From: Blattabacterium cuenoti
GTDB lineage: Bacteria; Bacteroidota; Bacteroidia; Flavobacteriales; Blattabacteriaceae
NCBI RefSeq assembly: GCF_014251655.1
Contig: NZ_CP059225.1
Span: 251,854 to 315,853, forward strand
Direction: 5' to 3'
Length of the DNA: 64,000 bases
The notes under the pieces were generated by a model. That model made no database searches. It was given only the letters and a program-made list of their open reading frames with translations, and was not told the origin of the DNA. How positions within the stretch are numbered: position 1 is the stretch's first letter; each line of letters opens with the position of its first letter. Of this stretch, positions 36,087-45,390 are shown piece after piece. The translations under genes and the position numbers were made by a program.

Positions 36087-37452
36087 AAGAATCGTCAAAA
36101 TGAATATGACGATAAACTAAACGTTTTACTACTTCATTAATTTTATCAAAGTCAAATTCTTTTATCACATTTTTCATCAAATTTCTAATTTGTTTGTTAC
36201 ATAAATTTCCTATACTTCCTTCATGAGAATAAAAACTATTTGTAAAAGGTTTAAAACAGTTGTTTTGTATTTCTACCCCTACTTTTTTATAAGCTTCTCT
36301 AAAAGAATATCCTTTTTCAATAACAAGTCTATTCACTACTTCTACGCTAAACAAATATTTATATTTTTCTTCTTTAAGAATATCTTTTCTAACTATGATA
36401 TGACGTAACATATACTTAAACATAGAAAAACATTTTTTTATTTCTTCAAAAATAGGAATAAATCTTTCTTTAATTACTTGAAAATCTCTATGATATCCGG
36501 AACATAAATTAGAAGAAATCAAAGAAATTTCATTAGGTAATGAAATCATTCTATTACATTTAGCTCGTATCATTTCAAAAACATCTAGATTTTTCTTATG
36601 AGGCATAATGCTGGATCCAGTAGTTAAATGATCAGGAAAACTAATAAAATTGAAATTTTGATTTGAATATAAGCAAATATCTTGAGCCATTTTACTTAAA
36701 GTATTTGCTAAAGAAGCAATAGATTCTGAAACTATTCTTTCCATTTTACCCCGTCCCATTTGAGCATATATTACATTATAATTCAACTCTTCGAATCCCA
36801 ATAAATACGTTGTCATTTTTCTATTTAAAGGTAAAGAAGAACCGTATCCAGCAGCAGAACCTAGTGGATTTTTATTTACAATACGATATGCCGTACGAAT
36901 TAATAATAAATCATCTATTAAACTTTCTGCATATGCAGCAAACCAAAGACCAAAAGAAGAAGGCATAGCTATTTGATAATGAGTATAACCTGGCATTAAT
37001 ATATTTTTATATTTTTCACTTAATTCTAGTAATAAGTCAAAAAGAGAATAAGTAATAGAAACTATTTCTTGTATTTCTGCACGAATAAAAAGTTTCAAAT
37101 CTAATAAAATTTGATCATTTCTAGATCTACCACTATGTATTTTTTTTCCTACTTCTCCTAAACGATTAGTTAACAAAATTTCTATTTGAGAATGAATGTC
37201 TTCTATTCCTTCATGAATTTGAAAGTTATTTTTTAATATTTCGTTTACATAAATATTACGTAATTCATAAATTAAAATTTTTAGATCTTTTTTATTTAAT
37301 AATCCAATACTTTTTAACATGATAACATGAGCTATGGTTCCAATAATATCATGTGGAGCTAAAAGTAAATCTATTTTAGAATCTTTACCTGAAGTAAAAT
37401 TTTCTATTTTCTTATCAAAACTAAAATCTATCTTATTATTCCAAATTTTCAC
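36064..37452 (-). CDS. argH: Argininosuccinate lyase
   Basis: ArgH splits argininosuccinate into arginine and fumarate. The fumarase-superfamily signatures are HSGRSRNDQ, GYTHYQIAMP and the signature loop TGSSIMPHKKN with the catalytic Ser. 462 residues, family length. It indicates arginine production or a urea-cycle-like segment, compatible with amino-acid provisioning. Other arg genes are outside the window. Confidence 0.95.
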   Translation of the reverse strand: MKIWNNKIDFSFDKKIENFTSGKDSKIDLLLAPHDIIGTIAHVIMLKSIGLLNKKDLKILIYELRNIYVNEILKNNFQIHEGIEDIHSQIEILLTNRLGEVGKKIHSGRSRNDQILLDLKLFIRAEIQEIVSITYSLFDLLLELSEKYKNILMPGYTHYQIAMPSSFGLWFAAYAESLIDDLLLIRTAYRIVNKNPLGSAAGYGSSLPLNRKMTTYLLGFEELNYNVIYAQMGRGKMERIVSESIASLANTLSKMAQDICLYSNQNFNFISFPDHLTTGSSIMPHKKNLDVFEMIRAKCNRMISLPNEISLISSNLCSGYHRDFQVIKERFIPIFEEIKKCFSMFKYMLRHIIVRKDILKEEKYKYLFSVEVVNRLVIEKGYSFREAYKKVGVEIQNNCFKPFTNSFYSHEGSIGNLCNKQIRNLMKNVIKEFDFDKINEVVKRLVYRHIHFDDSSMNPIFF

Positions 37453-37551
37453 GAAAAAAACATTTTTATATTTTTTCTATCTTTAACATATAAAACTATA
37501 AATTTTTATGTAAAAAAAGAAAAATTTCTAATTTTAATTAATGAATCAATT

Positions 37552-39480
37552 ATGAATAAAAAACATCATACTATAAAAGATTATACAGCAGATAGTATTC
37601 AATCTCTTGAAGGAATAGAACATATCCGACTACGACCTTCTATGTACATTGGAGATGTAGGGACTAGAGGGTTGCATCATTTAGTATACGAAGTAATAGA
37701 TAATTCTATAGATGAATCCTTAGCCGGTTTTTGCAATAAAATATGGGTAACGATTCACAAAAATGGTTTTATAACTGTACTAGATAATGGACGTGGAATT
37801 CCAATAGATATTCATAAAAAAGAAGGGATATCTGCCCTTGAAGTAGTTATGACTAAAATTGGTGCAGGTGGAAAATTTGATAAAAATTCTTATAAAGTTT
37901 CTGGAGGGTTACATGGAGTAGGGATATCCTGTGTTAATGCTTTGTCTAAAAAACTTATAGCTACCATTTACCGAAACGGAAAAATTTATCAACAAGAGTA
38001 TTTAAAAGGAAAAGCTATTGATTCTGTCAAATGTTTGGGAAAAACAAATATGCAAGGAACTGAAATTCATTATATTGCGGATCAATCTATCTTTAATTCC
38101 ATTACATATAATTATGAAATAATAGCTAACAGATTAAAAGAATTATCCTTTCTAAATAAAGGATTATTTTTATTTTTAAAAGACGAAAGAAATAACATTA
38201 AAGAATCTTTTTTTTCTAAAAATGGATTAAAAGAATATCTTCCGATATTAGATAAAAATCAAGAATCTTTAATTAAGAATATGATTTTTATTGAAGGAGA
38301 GAAAGATAATACTTTTGTAGAAATTGCCATGCAATACAATACTTCTTTTAAAGAAAAAATTTATTCCTATGTGAATAATATCAATACTTATGAAGGAGGG
38401 ACTCATTTGTCTGGGTTTCGAAGAGCTTTAACAAGAACGTTAAAAAAATATATAGATGGATATGGTTTTTTATCTAAGGATAAAGTAGAATTGATTGGAG
38501 ATGATTTTAGAGAAGGAATTACAGCTATTATATCTGTTCGGGTAATGGAACCGCAATTTGAAGGACAAACTAAAACGAAGTTAAGCAATCATGAAGTTGG
38601 AGGTATTGTAGATAAAATTGTTGGAGAAATGCTAAATATATATTTAGAAGAACATCCTAGTGATAGAAAAAAAATTATTGATAAAGTTATATTAGCAGCT
38701 AAAGCACGTCAGGCTTCTAGAAAAGCTCGTGAATTGATACAAAAGAAAAATCCCTTTCACAATAGTATTTTACCTGGAAAATTAGCTGATTGTTCTTTCA
38801 ATAATCCAGAAAACTGTGAAATTTATTTGGTGGAAGGAGATTCTGCTGGGGGAACAGCTAAACAAGGAAGAGATAGAAAATTTCAAGCTATTTTACCTTT
38901 ACGAGGAAAGATTCTTAATGTAGAAAAAGCTATTCAATATAAAATATTTGAAAATGAGGAAATAAAAAATATATTTACTTCTTTAGGAGTTTTTATTGGT
39001 ACAGAAGAAGATCAAAAAATTTTAAATGTAAAAAAATTGAGATACAACAAAATTATTATAATGACAGACGCTGATATAGATGGAAGTCATATTTCTACTT
39101 TAATTTTAACATTGTTTTTTCGTTATATGAAACCCTTAATAGAAAAAGGGCATATTTATATTGCTACCCCACCTCTTTATTTAATTAGAAAAGGAAATCA
39201 TTATAGATATGCTTGGAATGATGAAGAAAGGGAAAATATTCTTCATCAACTAGGAGGAAGAAAATATGTCCATATTCAACGTTACAAAGGATTAGGAGAA
39301 ATGAATGCAGAACAACTTTGGGAAACAACTATGAATCCAAAAAATAGAACTCTTCGAAAAGTGAAAATAGAAAATGATTTTAAAGCAGAAAAAACATTTT
39401 CTATTCTTATGGGAGATGAAGTTACCCCACGTAGAAATTTTATAGAGGAAAATGCAATACATGCAAAAATTAATGTATAA
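37552..39480 (+). CDS. gyrB: DNA gyrase subunit B
   Basis: This is the ATPase subunit of gyrase. GHKL motifs DNGRGIP and GGLHGVGISCVN, the transducer QTKTKLSN, and the TOPRIM segments EGDSAGGTAKQGRD and DADIDGSHI are present. The 642-residue length is the short form without the enterobacterial insert. gyrA is not in the window. It is followed by uppP after 20 bases. Confidence 0.97.
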   Translation: MNKKHHTIKDYTADSIQSLEGIEHIRLRPSMYIGDVGTRGLHHLVYEVIDNSIDESLAGFCNKIWVTIHKNGFITVLDNGRGIPIDIHKKEGISALEVVMTKIGAGGKFDKNSYKVSGGLHGVGISCVNALSKKLIATIYRNGKIYQQEYLKGKAIDSVKCLGKTNMQGTEIHYIADQSIFNSITYNYEIIANRLKELSFLNKGLFLFLKDERNNIKESFFSKNGLKEYLPILDKNQESLIKNMIFIEGEKDNTFVEIAMQYNTSFKEKIYSYVNNINTYEGGTHLSGFRRALTRTLKKYIDGYGFLSKDKVELIGDDFREGITAIISVRVMEPQFEGQTKTKLSNHEVGGIVDKIVGEMLNIYLEEHPSDRKKIIDKVILAAKARQASRKARELIQKKNPFHNSILPGKLADCSFNNPENCEIYLVEGDSAGGTAKQGRDRKFQAILPLRGKILNVEKAIQYKIFENEEIKNIFTSLGVFIGTEEDQKILNVKKLRYNKIIIMTDADIDGSHISTLILTLFFRYMKPLIEKGHIYIATPPLYLIRKGNHYRYAWNDEERENILHQLGGRKYVHIQRYKGLGEMNAEQLWETTMNPKNRTLRKVKIENDFKAEKTFSILMGDEVTPRRNFIEENAIHAKINV

Positions 39481-39500
39481 ACTAATAAAAATAAATTATT

Positions 39501-40280
39501 ATGAATTATATTCAATCAATCCTATTAGGATTTATTGAAGGAATTACAGAGTTTTTTCCTATTTCTTCTACAGGACATATGATCCTTATTGCTTCCATAA
39601 TGGGCATTCTTCATGATAGAATAACCAATTTATTTCTTATTTCTGTTCAGATTGGAGCCGTTTTATCGGTAGTATTTTTGTATAGAAAAAAGTTTTTTTT
39701 TCAAAAATGGAATTTTTATATAAAAATTATTTTGGCTAGTTTTCCTGTAGGAATTTTGGGTTTGTTATTGAATAGGATAATCCATTTTTTGTTAAACAAT
39801 CCACTTGTAGTAGCTATTTCTCTTTTTATAGGAGGATTCGTTATTCTTAAAGTAGAAAATTTGTATGAAAAAAATTTTCCAAAAAAAATGAATAATATTA
39901 CTTATTTAAAAGCTTTCATTATTGGATTATTTCAATGTATGGCTTTGATACCAGGTGTATCTAGAAGTGCTGCTACTATTATTGCTTGTATGCTACAAAA
40001 TATTAATAGGAGAAAATCTATCGAATTTTCTTTTTTTTTATCTGTTCCTGTTATTGGAATTGCAACATGCAAAAAATTATTTGATTATTATTTTCAATTA
40101 AATGCTTTTACATTTAAAGAAATAGAATTATTATTTGTAGGAAATATAGTATCGTTCATAACGGGAATGATGGCGATCAAATATTTTATGAAATACTTAA
40201 ATAATTTTAAATTATTCGGATACTATAGAATTATTTTAGGAATTTTTTTTATTGTTATACATTACTTGAAACCGATCTAA
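39501..40280 (+). CDS. uppP: Undecaprenyl-diphosphatase
   Basis: UppP (BacA) recycles the C55 lipid carrier used by MraY. It is a membrane protein of 259 residues with about eight helices. The two signature motifs are GITEFFPISSTGHMIL (residues 14-29) and PGVSRSAATI (about 153-162). In flavobacteria it is usually followed by truB, whose remains follow here. Confidence 0.95.
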   Translation: MNYIQSILLGFIEGITEFFPISSTGHMILIASIMGILHDRITNLFLISVQIGAVLSVVFLYRKKFFFQKWNFYIKIILASFPVGILGLLLNRIIHFLLNNPLVVAISLFIGGFVILKVENLYEKNFPKKMNNITYLKAFIIGLFQCMALIPGVSRSAATIIACMLQNINRRKSIEFSFFLSVPVIGIATCKKLFDYYFQLNAFTFKEIELLFVGNIVSFITGMMAIKYFMKYLNNFKLFGYYRIILGIFFIVIHYLKPI

Positions 40281-40299
40281 AAATTTGAATCAAAAAATT

Positions 40300-40920
40300 A
40301 ATTACTAGAATTTAAAATCTAATATCTATCTTGTAGATCCTCTTATTATTACAACAGGTTTATTGATCGATCGTATTAACAAACCGGACTCTACCAACAA
40401 AGTAGATCATATTCAAAATTACAAAGAAACTTATACCCAGATATTCTAATAAAATTAGACGGTCCCCCCTTAATTTTTTCGATTCATAAGAATATCATTC
40501 ATCTTCTAATTTTGGATATTATTCCTAAACTTATCAAAAAAAAATATCCAAAAATTTATGGGATAAATCAATTTCCACTTTCTTTTTTTCCTTAAAAAAA
40601 AACAAAAGGAAAAAGATTTGATGAGTATGCTAGAAAAGGATTAAAAATAGTTTCTATGAATATAGACATGTGTTATAACAATTTATCAATTTCATTATTT
40701 ATTATAAAGAAAGTAGGACCCCCTATTAATATATGAATGTAAAATAAGAAACGGCTCTTTTATCTAAGATCTAATAATAATATGTAGATAAATTTTTTGG
40801 AAAAAAATTAAAAAGTAAACCTTTTCTCTACTTACTTATTATAAAGTACAAGTAGAACGACGTTTAGTCTATTTTGATCTACATAATTTTTTTAATCTCA
40901 AGTTTTTGAAAAAAATTATA
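40300..40920 (+). pseudogene. truB: Decayed tRNA pseudouridine synthase B (truB) remnant
   Basis: This 657-base space has no intact gene but contains ordered TruB-like pieces in shifting frames. DPLIITTGLLIDR...KVDHIQNYKETYT (40333-40449) resembles the DPLATGLL...YxxxYTG region. IPKLIKKKYPKIYGINQFPLSFF then, after a TAA at 40593-40595 in the same frame, KGKRFDEYARKGLKIV (40605 on) resembles the GxxxQxPPxFSAxKxxGKRxYEYAR block. GSFI-stop-DL resembles the YIRSL motif, and RLVYFDLHNFFNL near 40870 resembles the C-terminal RxxxGxFxLxxA region. At least two frameshifts and two stops are present. Position after uppP fits flavobacterial order. Edges are approximate; the call is from motif reading, not alignment. 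Confidence 0.65.
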
Positions 40921-40937
40921 ATTTTCCATATTACCTA

Positions 40938-41279
40938 CTAAATTCTATATTTTTTTTTATACCATATATGAAATCTTTGATTGGATTCTTCATCACTTAA
41001 AACTCCTTTTTTTATTCCTTCCAATAAATGTTTTTTTAGTAATACCCCGTTTTTAGAAAAAATAGATTTTACCGTATTGGTAGGTTGTGCTCCTTTCATT
41101 AACCATAATACAGCATTTTGCATTTTTAATACAGTGGTAGGAGGATCCGTATGAGGATTATAAGTTCCTAGTTTTTCAATAAACTTTCCATCTCTTGGAG
41201 AACGGGAATCAGCTACAACTATATGATAGATAGGTCTATGTTTTTTACCAATTCTTTTTAAACGTATTTTCACAGACAT
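40938..41279 (-). CDS. rpsP: 30S ribosomal protein S16
   Basis: S16 starts with [34 protein letters not shown], cut here only by reading through, and continues with LGTYNPHT and the WLMKGAQPT motif; these are diagnostic. 113 residues. It is alone: rimM, often downstream, is not present. It is transcribed divergently from tRNA-Gln across 142 bases in which I see no clear promoter box or hairpin. Confidence 0.97.
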   Translation of the reverse strand: MSVKIRLKRIGKKHRPIYHIVVADSRSPRDGKFIEKLGTYNPHTDPPTTVLKMQNAVLWLMKGAQPTNTVKSIFSKNGVLLKKHLLEGIKKGVLSDEESNQRFHIWYKKKYRI

Positions 41280-41421
41280 AATTTTTAATAATTAATAAAA
41301 ACCTTAGATACATACTTTCTGCATATTTTTATAGAAAAAAGGTTTTTAATCAAAGTAGACTAAATTTAGCTAAAATTTATAATGTTTTTGAAAAAAAATG
41401 ATATATATTTACATTTTTCAT

Positions 41422-41492
41422 AGACCCGTTGTGTAACGGAAGCACAGCAGATTTTGGTTCTGTTAGTTGGGGTTCGAGTCCCTACGGGTCTG
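41422..41492 (+). tRNA. tRNA-Gln (anticodon TTG)
   Basis: A full cloverleaf folds: acceptor AGACCCG (41422-41428) pairs with CGGGTCT (41485-41491); D stem GTG/CAC; anticodon stem GCAGA/TCTGT with loop TTTTGGT giving anticodon TTG; T stem TGGGG/CCCTA around TTCGAGT; discriminator G at 41492. CCA is not encoded. It reads CAA (and CAG by wobble). Confidence 0.95.
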
Positions 41493-41538
41493 TTACCGAG
41501 TATTTTTTAATATATTGAGATATGTTGAATCTTACAAA

Positions 41539-42936
41539 ATGAGTATTGGAATGAAAGTAAAAAAAGAAAAAGTTTTATTAATAGCTTTTTTGAGTGTCTT
41601 AGCATATGTGTTTATCCATTTATCCAAATCTTTTTTAGGATTGGATCAATTTACTCTTTGTATATTACGATGCTTTGTCATATCTATTTTCATACTGTAT
41701 TCCTTACTGAAAAAAGATTTAACTACTTGGATATTATTATCCATTATCATAGGAATAGAAATGGGATTAGATATTCCTAAAATTGCTGTGGAACTTAGGT
41801 TTTTATCTCAAATATTTTTGAGGTTAATAAAAACTATTATTGCTCCAATATTATTTTCTACTCTGGTAGTAGGAATAGCAAGTCATTCTAATATTAAACA
41901 ATTAGGAAGCATGGGGTGGAAATCCTTATTATACTTTGAAGTAGTAACAACTTTAGCTTTGTTCGTTGGTCTTATAGCTATTAATGTATCTCAAGCTGGA
42001 GTAGGAATTGTGATTCCTAAAGGAATCATGGGACAAGAATTACCAAAAGTAGAAAATAAAACTTGGCAAAATACGATTCTTCATGTATTTCCAGAAAATT
42101 TTATAAAATCTATCTATCATGGAGATGTATTGCCTATAGTGGTTTTTTCTGTTATTTTCGGTGTTTCTATGGTTTTTTTGGAAGAAAAAAAACGAAATCC
42201 TATCCTATTATTTGCAGAAAGTCTTTCGGAAATCATGTTTAAATTCACTAAAATTATCATGTATTTTGCCCCCATAGGGGTAGGATCTGCTATTGCTTAT
42301 ACAGTAGGACATATGGGTTTAGACATTTTATACAACCTATTTCAGTTATTATTCACTCTTTATATTGCTTTAATTGTCTTTTTGATAGTTGTATTACTTC
42401 CTATCCTATTATGGATTAAAGTCCCCTTAAAAGGTTTTGTAAAAGCATTGACTGAACCGGTATCACTAGCATTTGCTACTACAAGTTCAGAATCTGCTTT
42501 ACCTCTACTTATGGAAAATTTAGAAAAATTAGGTGTTCCAAGAAAAATTATTGCTTTTGTGATTCCTACAGGTTATAGTTTTAATTTAGATGGAACTACT
42601 CTATATTTATCTTTAGCAACGGTTTTTGTAGCACAAGCATCTGGAATCCCTTTGAGCTTTAGTCAACAAATATTTATAGGATTGACTTTAATTTTAACTA
42701 GTAAAGGAGTAGCGGGAGTTCCTAGAGCATCTTTAGTCATTCTTTTAGCTACTGTAGCTTCTTTTGGATTGCCTAATTGGCCAATATTAGCCATAGTAGG
42801 AATAGATGAATTAATGGATATGGCTAGAACTACCGTAAACGTTATAGGAAATGGATTAGCTAGTTGTGTTATAGCTCGTTCCGAGGGAGAATTTGACGAT
42901 CAAAAGATGTTAGATTATATAAAAAAAAATGATTAA
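41539..42936 (+). CDS. gltP: Dicarboxylate/amino acid:cation symporter (DAACS family, GltP-like)
   Basis: This is a sodium- or proton-coupled glutamate/aspartate/C4-dicarboxylate carrier with eight helices and two hairpins. Family motifs are LRLIKTIIAPILFSTLVVG, the serine-rich hairpin ATTSSESALPLL, the NLDGTTLYLSL helix and the GVAGVPRASLVIL hairpin 2 region. I choose ATG 41539 (465 residues); an upstream ATG at 41467 lies inside tRNA-Gln. It starts 46 bases after the tRNA and may share its transcript. The exact substrate is not decided by sequence. Confidence 0.92.
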   Translation: MSIGMKVKKEKVLLIAFLSVLAYVFIHLSKSFLGLDQFTLCILRCFVISIFILYSLLKKDLTTWILLSIIIGIEMGLDIPKIAVELRFLSQIFLRLIKTIIAPILFSTLVVGIASHSNIKQLGSMGWKSLLYFEVVTTLALFVGLIAINVSQAGVGIVIPKGIMGQELPKVENKTWQNTILHVFPENFIKSIYHGDVLPIVVFSVIFGVSMVFLEEKKRNPILLFAESLSEIMFKFTKIIMYFAPIGVGSAIAYTVGHMGLDILYNLFQLLFTLYIALIVFLIVVLLPILLWIKVPLKGFVKALTEPVSLAFATTSSESALPLLMENLEKLGVPRKIIAFVIPTGYSFNLDGTTLYLSLATVFVAQASGIPLSFSQQIFIGLTLILTSKGVAGVPRASLVILLATVASFGLPNWPILAIVGIDELMDMARTTVNVIGNGLASCVIARSEGEFDDQKMLDYIKKND

Positions 42937-42939
42937 CTT

Positions 42940-43998
42940 TTGAAAAGTTTTTGTTATAGGAAAAAAAAATATTCTATAGATCCAAATGGATTCGTAACGA
43001 AAAAAAGTCCTTCCAATATTGCTCTTATCAAATATTGGGGAAAACATCAAAATAAAATTCAAATTCCGTTGAATGCTTCTATTAGTTATTCCCTAGAAAA
43101 AGTATATACAGAGACTAGATTAAGTTATTCTATGAAAAAAAGAAAAAGGAATTTATCTATAAAAGTTTTTTTTTCTGGAAAAGAGAAAACTAGTTTTACT
43201 CCAAAGATTTTAGAATTTTTTCATAGAATTTTATTTTATTGTTCTTATTTACGAGATTTTAATTTTATTATAGAAACTTATAATACTTTTCCACATAGTA
43301 GTGGAATCGCCTCTTCTGCTTCTTCTATGAGTTCTTTAGCTTTATGCATTATGGAAATAGAAAAAAAATTAGTTTTTTCTTTAAAAAAAGATTTTTTTTT
43401 CAAAAAAGCTTCTTTTTTATCAAGATTAGGTTCCGGAAGTGCTTGCAGATCTATTTATCCTGGACTGGTAGTTTGGGGTCGTCATCAATACATAAAAGGA
43501 AGTAATAATCTTTATGCTATTCCATATCCATACCAAGTACATCCCATTTTTACGAAAATGGTGGATACTATTTTGATCATTGATGAAAAACCTAAAAAAA
43601 TATTGAGTTCAGAAGGACATCAATTCATGAATAATCATCCTTATGCTAAAAAAAGATTTAAATGTGCCAATAAAAATATGGAGAAACTTATATCTATATT
43701 AAAAATAGGAGATTTGCAAGAATTTGGAGAATTGATAGAACATGAAGCTTTAACCCTTCATGCCATGATCATGACCTCTAGACCTTATTTTTTATGGATG
43801 AAACCAAATACCATTAACGTTATTCATAACGTATGGGATTTTAGAATACAAAGCAAAAAAAATGTCTATTTCACACTAGATGCAGGTGCTAATATTCATC
43901 TTTTATATCCTATTCAAGAAAAAGAATCTATCCTAAAATGGATATACAGTGATCTTTTTTCTTTTTGTAAAAAAATTATAGAAAGTTTTTGTTTATAG
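42940..43998 (+). CDS. mvaD: Diphosphomevalonate decarboxylase
   Basis: This GHMP-kinase-fold enzyme makes isopentenyl diphosphate from mevalonate diphosphate. The signatures SPSNIALIKYWGKHQ (about residues 24-38), the ATP loop HSSGIASSASSMSS and the late FTLDAGANIHLLYP are clear. The only usable start ahead of the first motif is TTG at 42940, four bases after the gltP stop; an in-frame stop lies directly upstream. 352 residues. It implies the mevalonate rather than the MEP route to isoprenoids, including the undecaprenyl carrier. Confidence 0.94.
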   Translation: MKSFCYRKKKYSIDPNGFVTKKSPSNIALIKYWGKHQNKIQIPLNASISYSLEKVYTETRLSYSMKKRKRNLSIKVFFSGKEKTSFTPKILEFFHRILFYCSYLRDFNFIIETYNTFPHSSGIASSASSMSSLALCIMEIEKKLVFSLKKDFFFKKASFLSRLGSGSACRSIYPGLVVWGRHQYIKGSNNLYAIPYPYQVHPIFTKMVDTILIIDEKPKKILSSEGHQFMNNHPYAKKRFKCANKNMEKLISILKIGDLQEFGELIEHEALTLHAMIMTSRPYFLWMKPNTINVIHNVWDFRIQSKKNVYFTLDAGANIHLLYPIQEKESILKWIYSDLFSFCKKIIESFCL

Positions 43999-44002
43999 TT
44001 CA

Positions 44003-44010
44003 TATATTTG
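44003..44010 (+). promoter_or_regulatory. Candidate -7 element of tRNA-His
   Basis: TATATTTG, an exact TAnnTTTG match, starts 26 bases upstream of the tRNA-His 5' end. No TTG lies at 18-21 bases upstream, so support is from the -7 box and position only. Confidence 0.4.
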
Positions 44011-44028
44011 TTATGATTTTTAATGAAT

Positions 44029-44104
44029 GGTGGACGTAGCTCAGTTGGTTTAGAGCATCAGATTGTGGTTCTGAAAGTCGCCGGTTCGAATCCGGTCGTC
44101 CACC
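44029..44104 (+). tRNA. tRNA-His (anticodon GTG)
   Basis: The cloverleaf is complete: acceptor GTGGACG (44030-44036) pairs with CGTCCAC (44097-44103). The encoded extra G-1 at 44029 faces the discriminator C at 44104, the identity element for HisS. Anticodon stem TCAGA/TCTGA with loop TTGTGGT gives GTG. T stem GCCGG/CCGGT encloses TTCGAAT. CCA is not fully encoded. It has a GUN anticodon, so it is a candidate substrate of Tgt. Confidence 0.95.
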
Positions 44105-44114
44105 CAAATTATTT

Positions 44115-45305
44115 TTATTTTAATACTTTTTTTATTCTATTGAAAGCTTCTATAATTTTTTCATTTGATGATGCGTAAGAAATGCGTAAACATTCCTTAT
44201 CTCCAAAAGCACTTCCACTTACAGTCGCTACTTGAGCTTTTTCAAGTAAAAATTCAGAAAGATCATCCGCATTTTGAATAATTTTTCCATGTAATTTTTT
44301 TCCAAAAAAAGATGAAACTTTTGGAAAAATATAAAAAGCTCCATCCGGTTGATTTAGTTGAAACCCATTAATTTCTTTAATCAAATCAAAAACTAAATTT
44401 TTTCTTTTTCTGAATTCTTTGATCATATATCCTATTTTACTTGGATCAGCTTTTAATGCAGAAATAGCAGCTATTTGTGCTATAGAATTGGCACAAGAAG
44501 TCATTTGACCTTGTATTTTATCACAAGATTGGGATATCCATTCCGGAGCTCCAATATATCCTATTCTCCACCCCGTCATTGAAAAAGCTTTAGATAGTCC
44601 ATTCAGTGTGATAACTTGATCATGAATATCAGAAAATATAGCAATACTAGTAGTATGTTTATCTGAGTAGCAAATATGTTCATAAATTTCATCAGAAAGA
44701 ATCATTATTTTTGGATATTTTTTAAAAATTTCTGCTAAATTTTTTAATTCTTCATAAGAATAAACACTTCCTGTAGGATTACAAGGGGTACTAAAAATAA
44801 ATAATTTAGTTTTACATGTAATAGCTTTTTCTAATTGTTCCGGATGAATCTTAAAATTATTTTTCATAGTTGTTTGAATTACAACAGGACAAGATTCACA
44901 TAATTTTACCATTTGTAAATAACTAACCCAATAAGGAGCAGGAATAATGACTTCATCATTTTTATTTAACAAAGATAAAAGAACATTCATGATAGCTTGT
45001 TTTGCTCCAGTAGAAACTACAATTTGAGAAGGAGTATATGTTAAATGATTATCTCGTAAAAATTTTTTGCATATAACTTTTCTAAGTTCTAAATATCCGG
45101 ATACAGGAGTGTAATAATGGTACCCTTCATCTATAGCTTTTTTTGCGGCATTTAATACGAAATTAGGAGGTAAAAAATCGGGTTCTCCCAAACTTAAGTT
45201 GATAATATCATACCCTTTATTTTTCAATTCTCTAGCTTTAGCTGACATAGCTATAGTTTGCGAATAAGATATATTCTGTAAACGATGAGATAATCTATTT
45301 TTCAT
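44115..45305 (-). CDS. aspC: Aspartate aminotransferase (class I, Ib-type)
   Basis: This PLP enzyme of 396 residues has the N-terminal LSLGEPDF, STGAKQAIMN, the STPCNPTGSVY block, SDEIYEH and the Schiff-base lysine motif LNGLSKAFSMTGWRIG, with a final RISYA arginine. It interconverts aspartate and oxaloacetate with glutamate; Ib enzymes may also act on prephenate, which is not decidable here. It is divergent from rsmG with overlapping promoter elements. Confidence 0.92.
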   Translation of the reverse strand: MKNRLSHRLQNISYSQTIAMSAKARELKNKGYDIINLSLGEPDFLPPNFVLNAAKKAIDEGYHYYTPVSGYLELRKVICKKFLRDNHLTYTPSQIVVSTGAKQAIMNVLLSLLNKNDEVIIPAPYWVSYLQMVKLCESCPVVIQTTMKNNFKIHPEQLEKAITCKTKLFIFSTPCNPTGSVYSYEELKNLAEIFKKYPKIMILSDEIYEHICYSDKHTTSIAIFSDIHDQVITLNGLSKAFSMTGWRIGYIGAPEWISQSCDKIQGQMTSCANSIAQIAAISALKADPSKIGYMIKEFRKRKNLVFDLIKEINGFQLNQPDGAFYIFPKVSSFFGKKLHGKIIQNADDLSEFLLEKAQVATVSGSAFGDKECLRISYASSNEKIIEAFNRIKKVLK

Positions 45306-45323
45306 AGATATTTTATTTAGAAT

Positions 45324-45353
45324 TTGAAATGATTACAAATCTAAATAAATTTG
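45324..45353 (+). promoter_or_regulatory. Bacteroidetes-type promoter of rsmG
   Basis: TTG at 45324-45326 (part of ATTTG) is followed after exactly 19 bases by TAAATTTG at 45346-45353. This is the best match in the window to TTTG-N19-TAnnTTTG. Predicted start about 45360, leaving about 30 bases of leader to the rsmG ATG at 45391. Confidence 0.55.
45336..45343 (-). promoter_or_regulatory. Candidate -7 element of aspC
   Basis: On the minus strand TAGATTTG matches TAnnTTTG, 30 bases upstream of the aspC ATG at 45305. It lies between the -33 and -7 boxes of the divergent rsmG promoter. No good -33 TTG is seen. Confidence 0.4.
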
Positions 45354-45390
45354 GTTATAAATTTATTTAATTCGTTAAAATGCTATTTAT

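Noticed and set aside
40281..40937. rimM remnant downstream of rpsP on the minus strand
   Set aside because: Minus-strand translations give no RimM-like blocks, whereas plus-strand pieces match TruB motifs in order.
41467..41538. Upstream start for the dicarboxylate symporter
   Set aside because: It begins inside tRNA-Gln and adds residues with no family resemblance; ATG 41539 is used.
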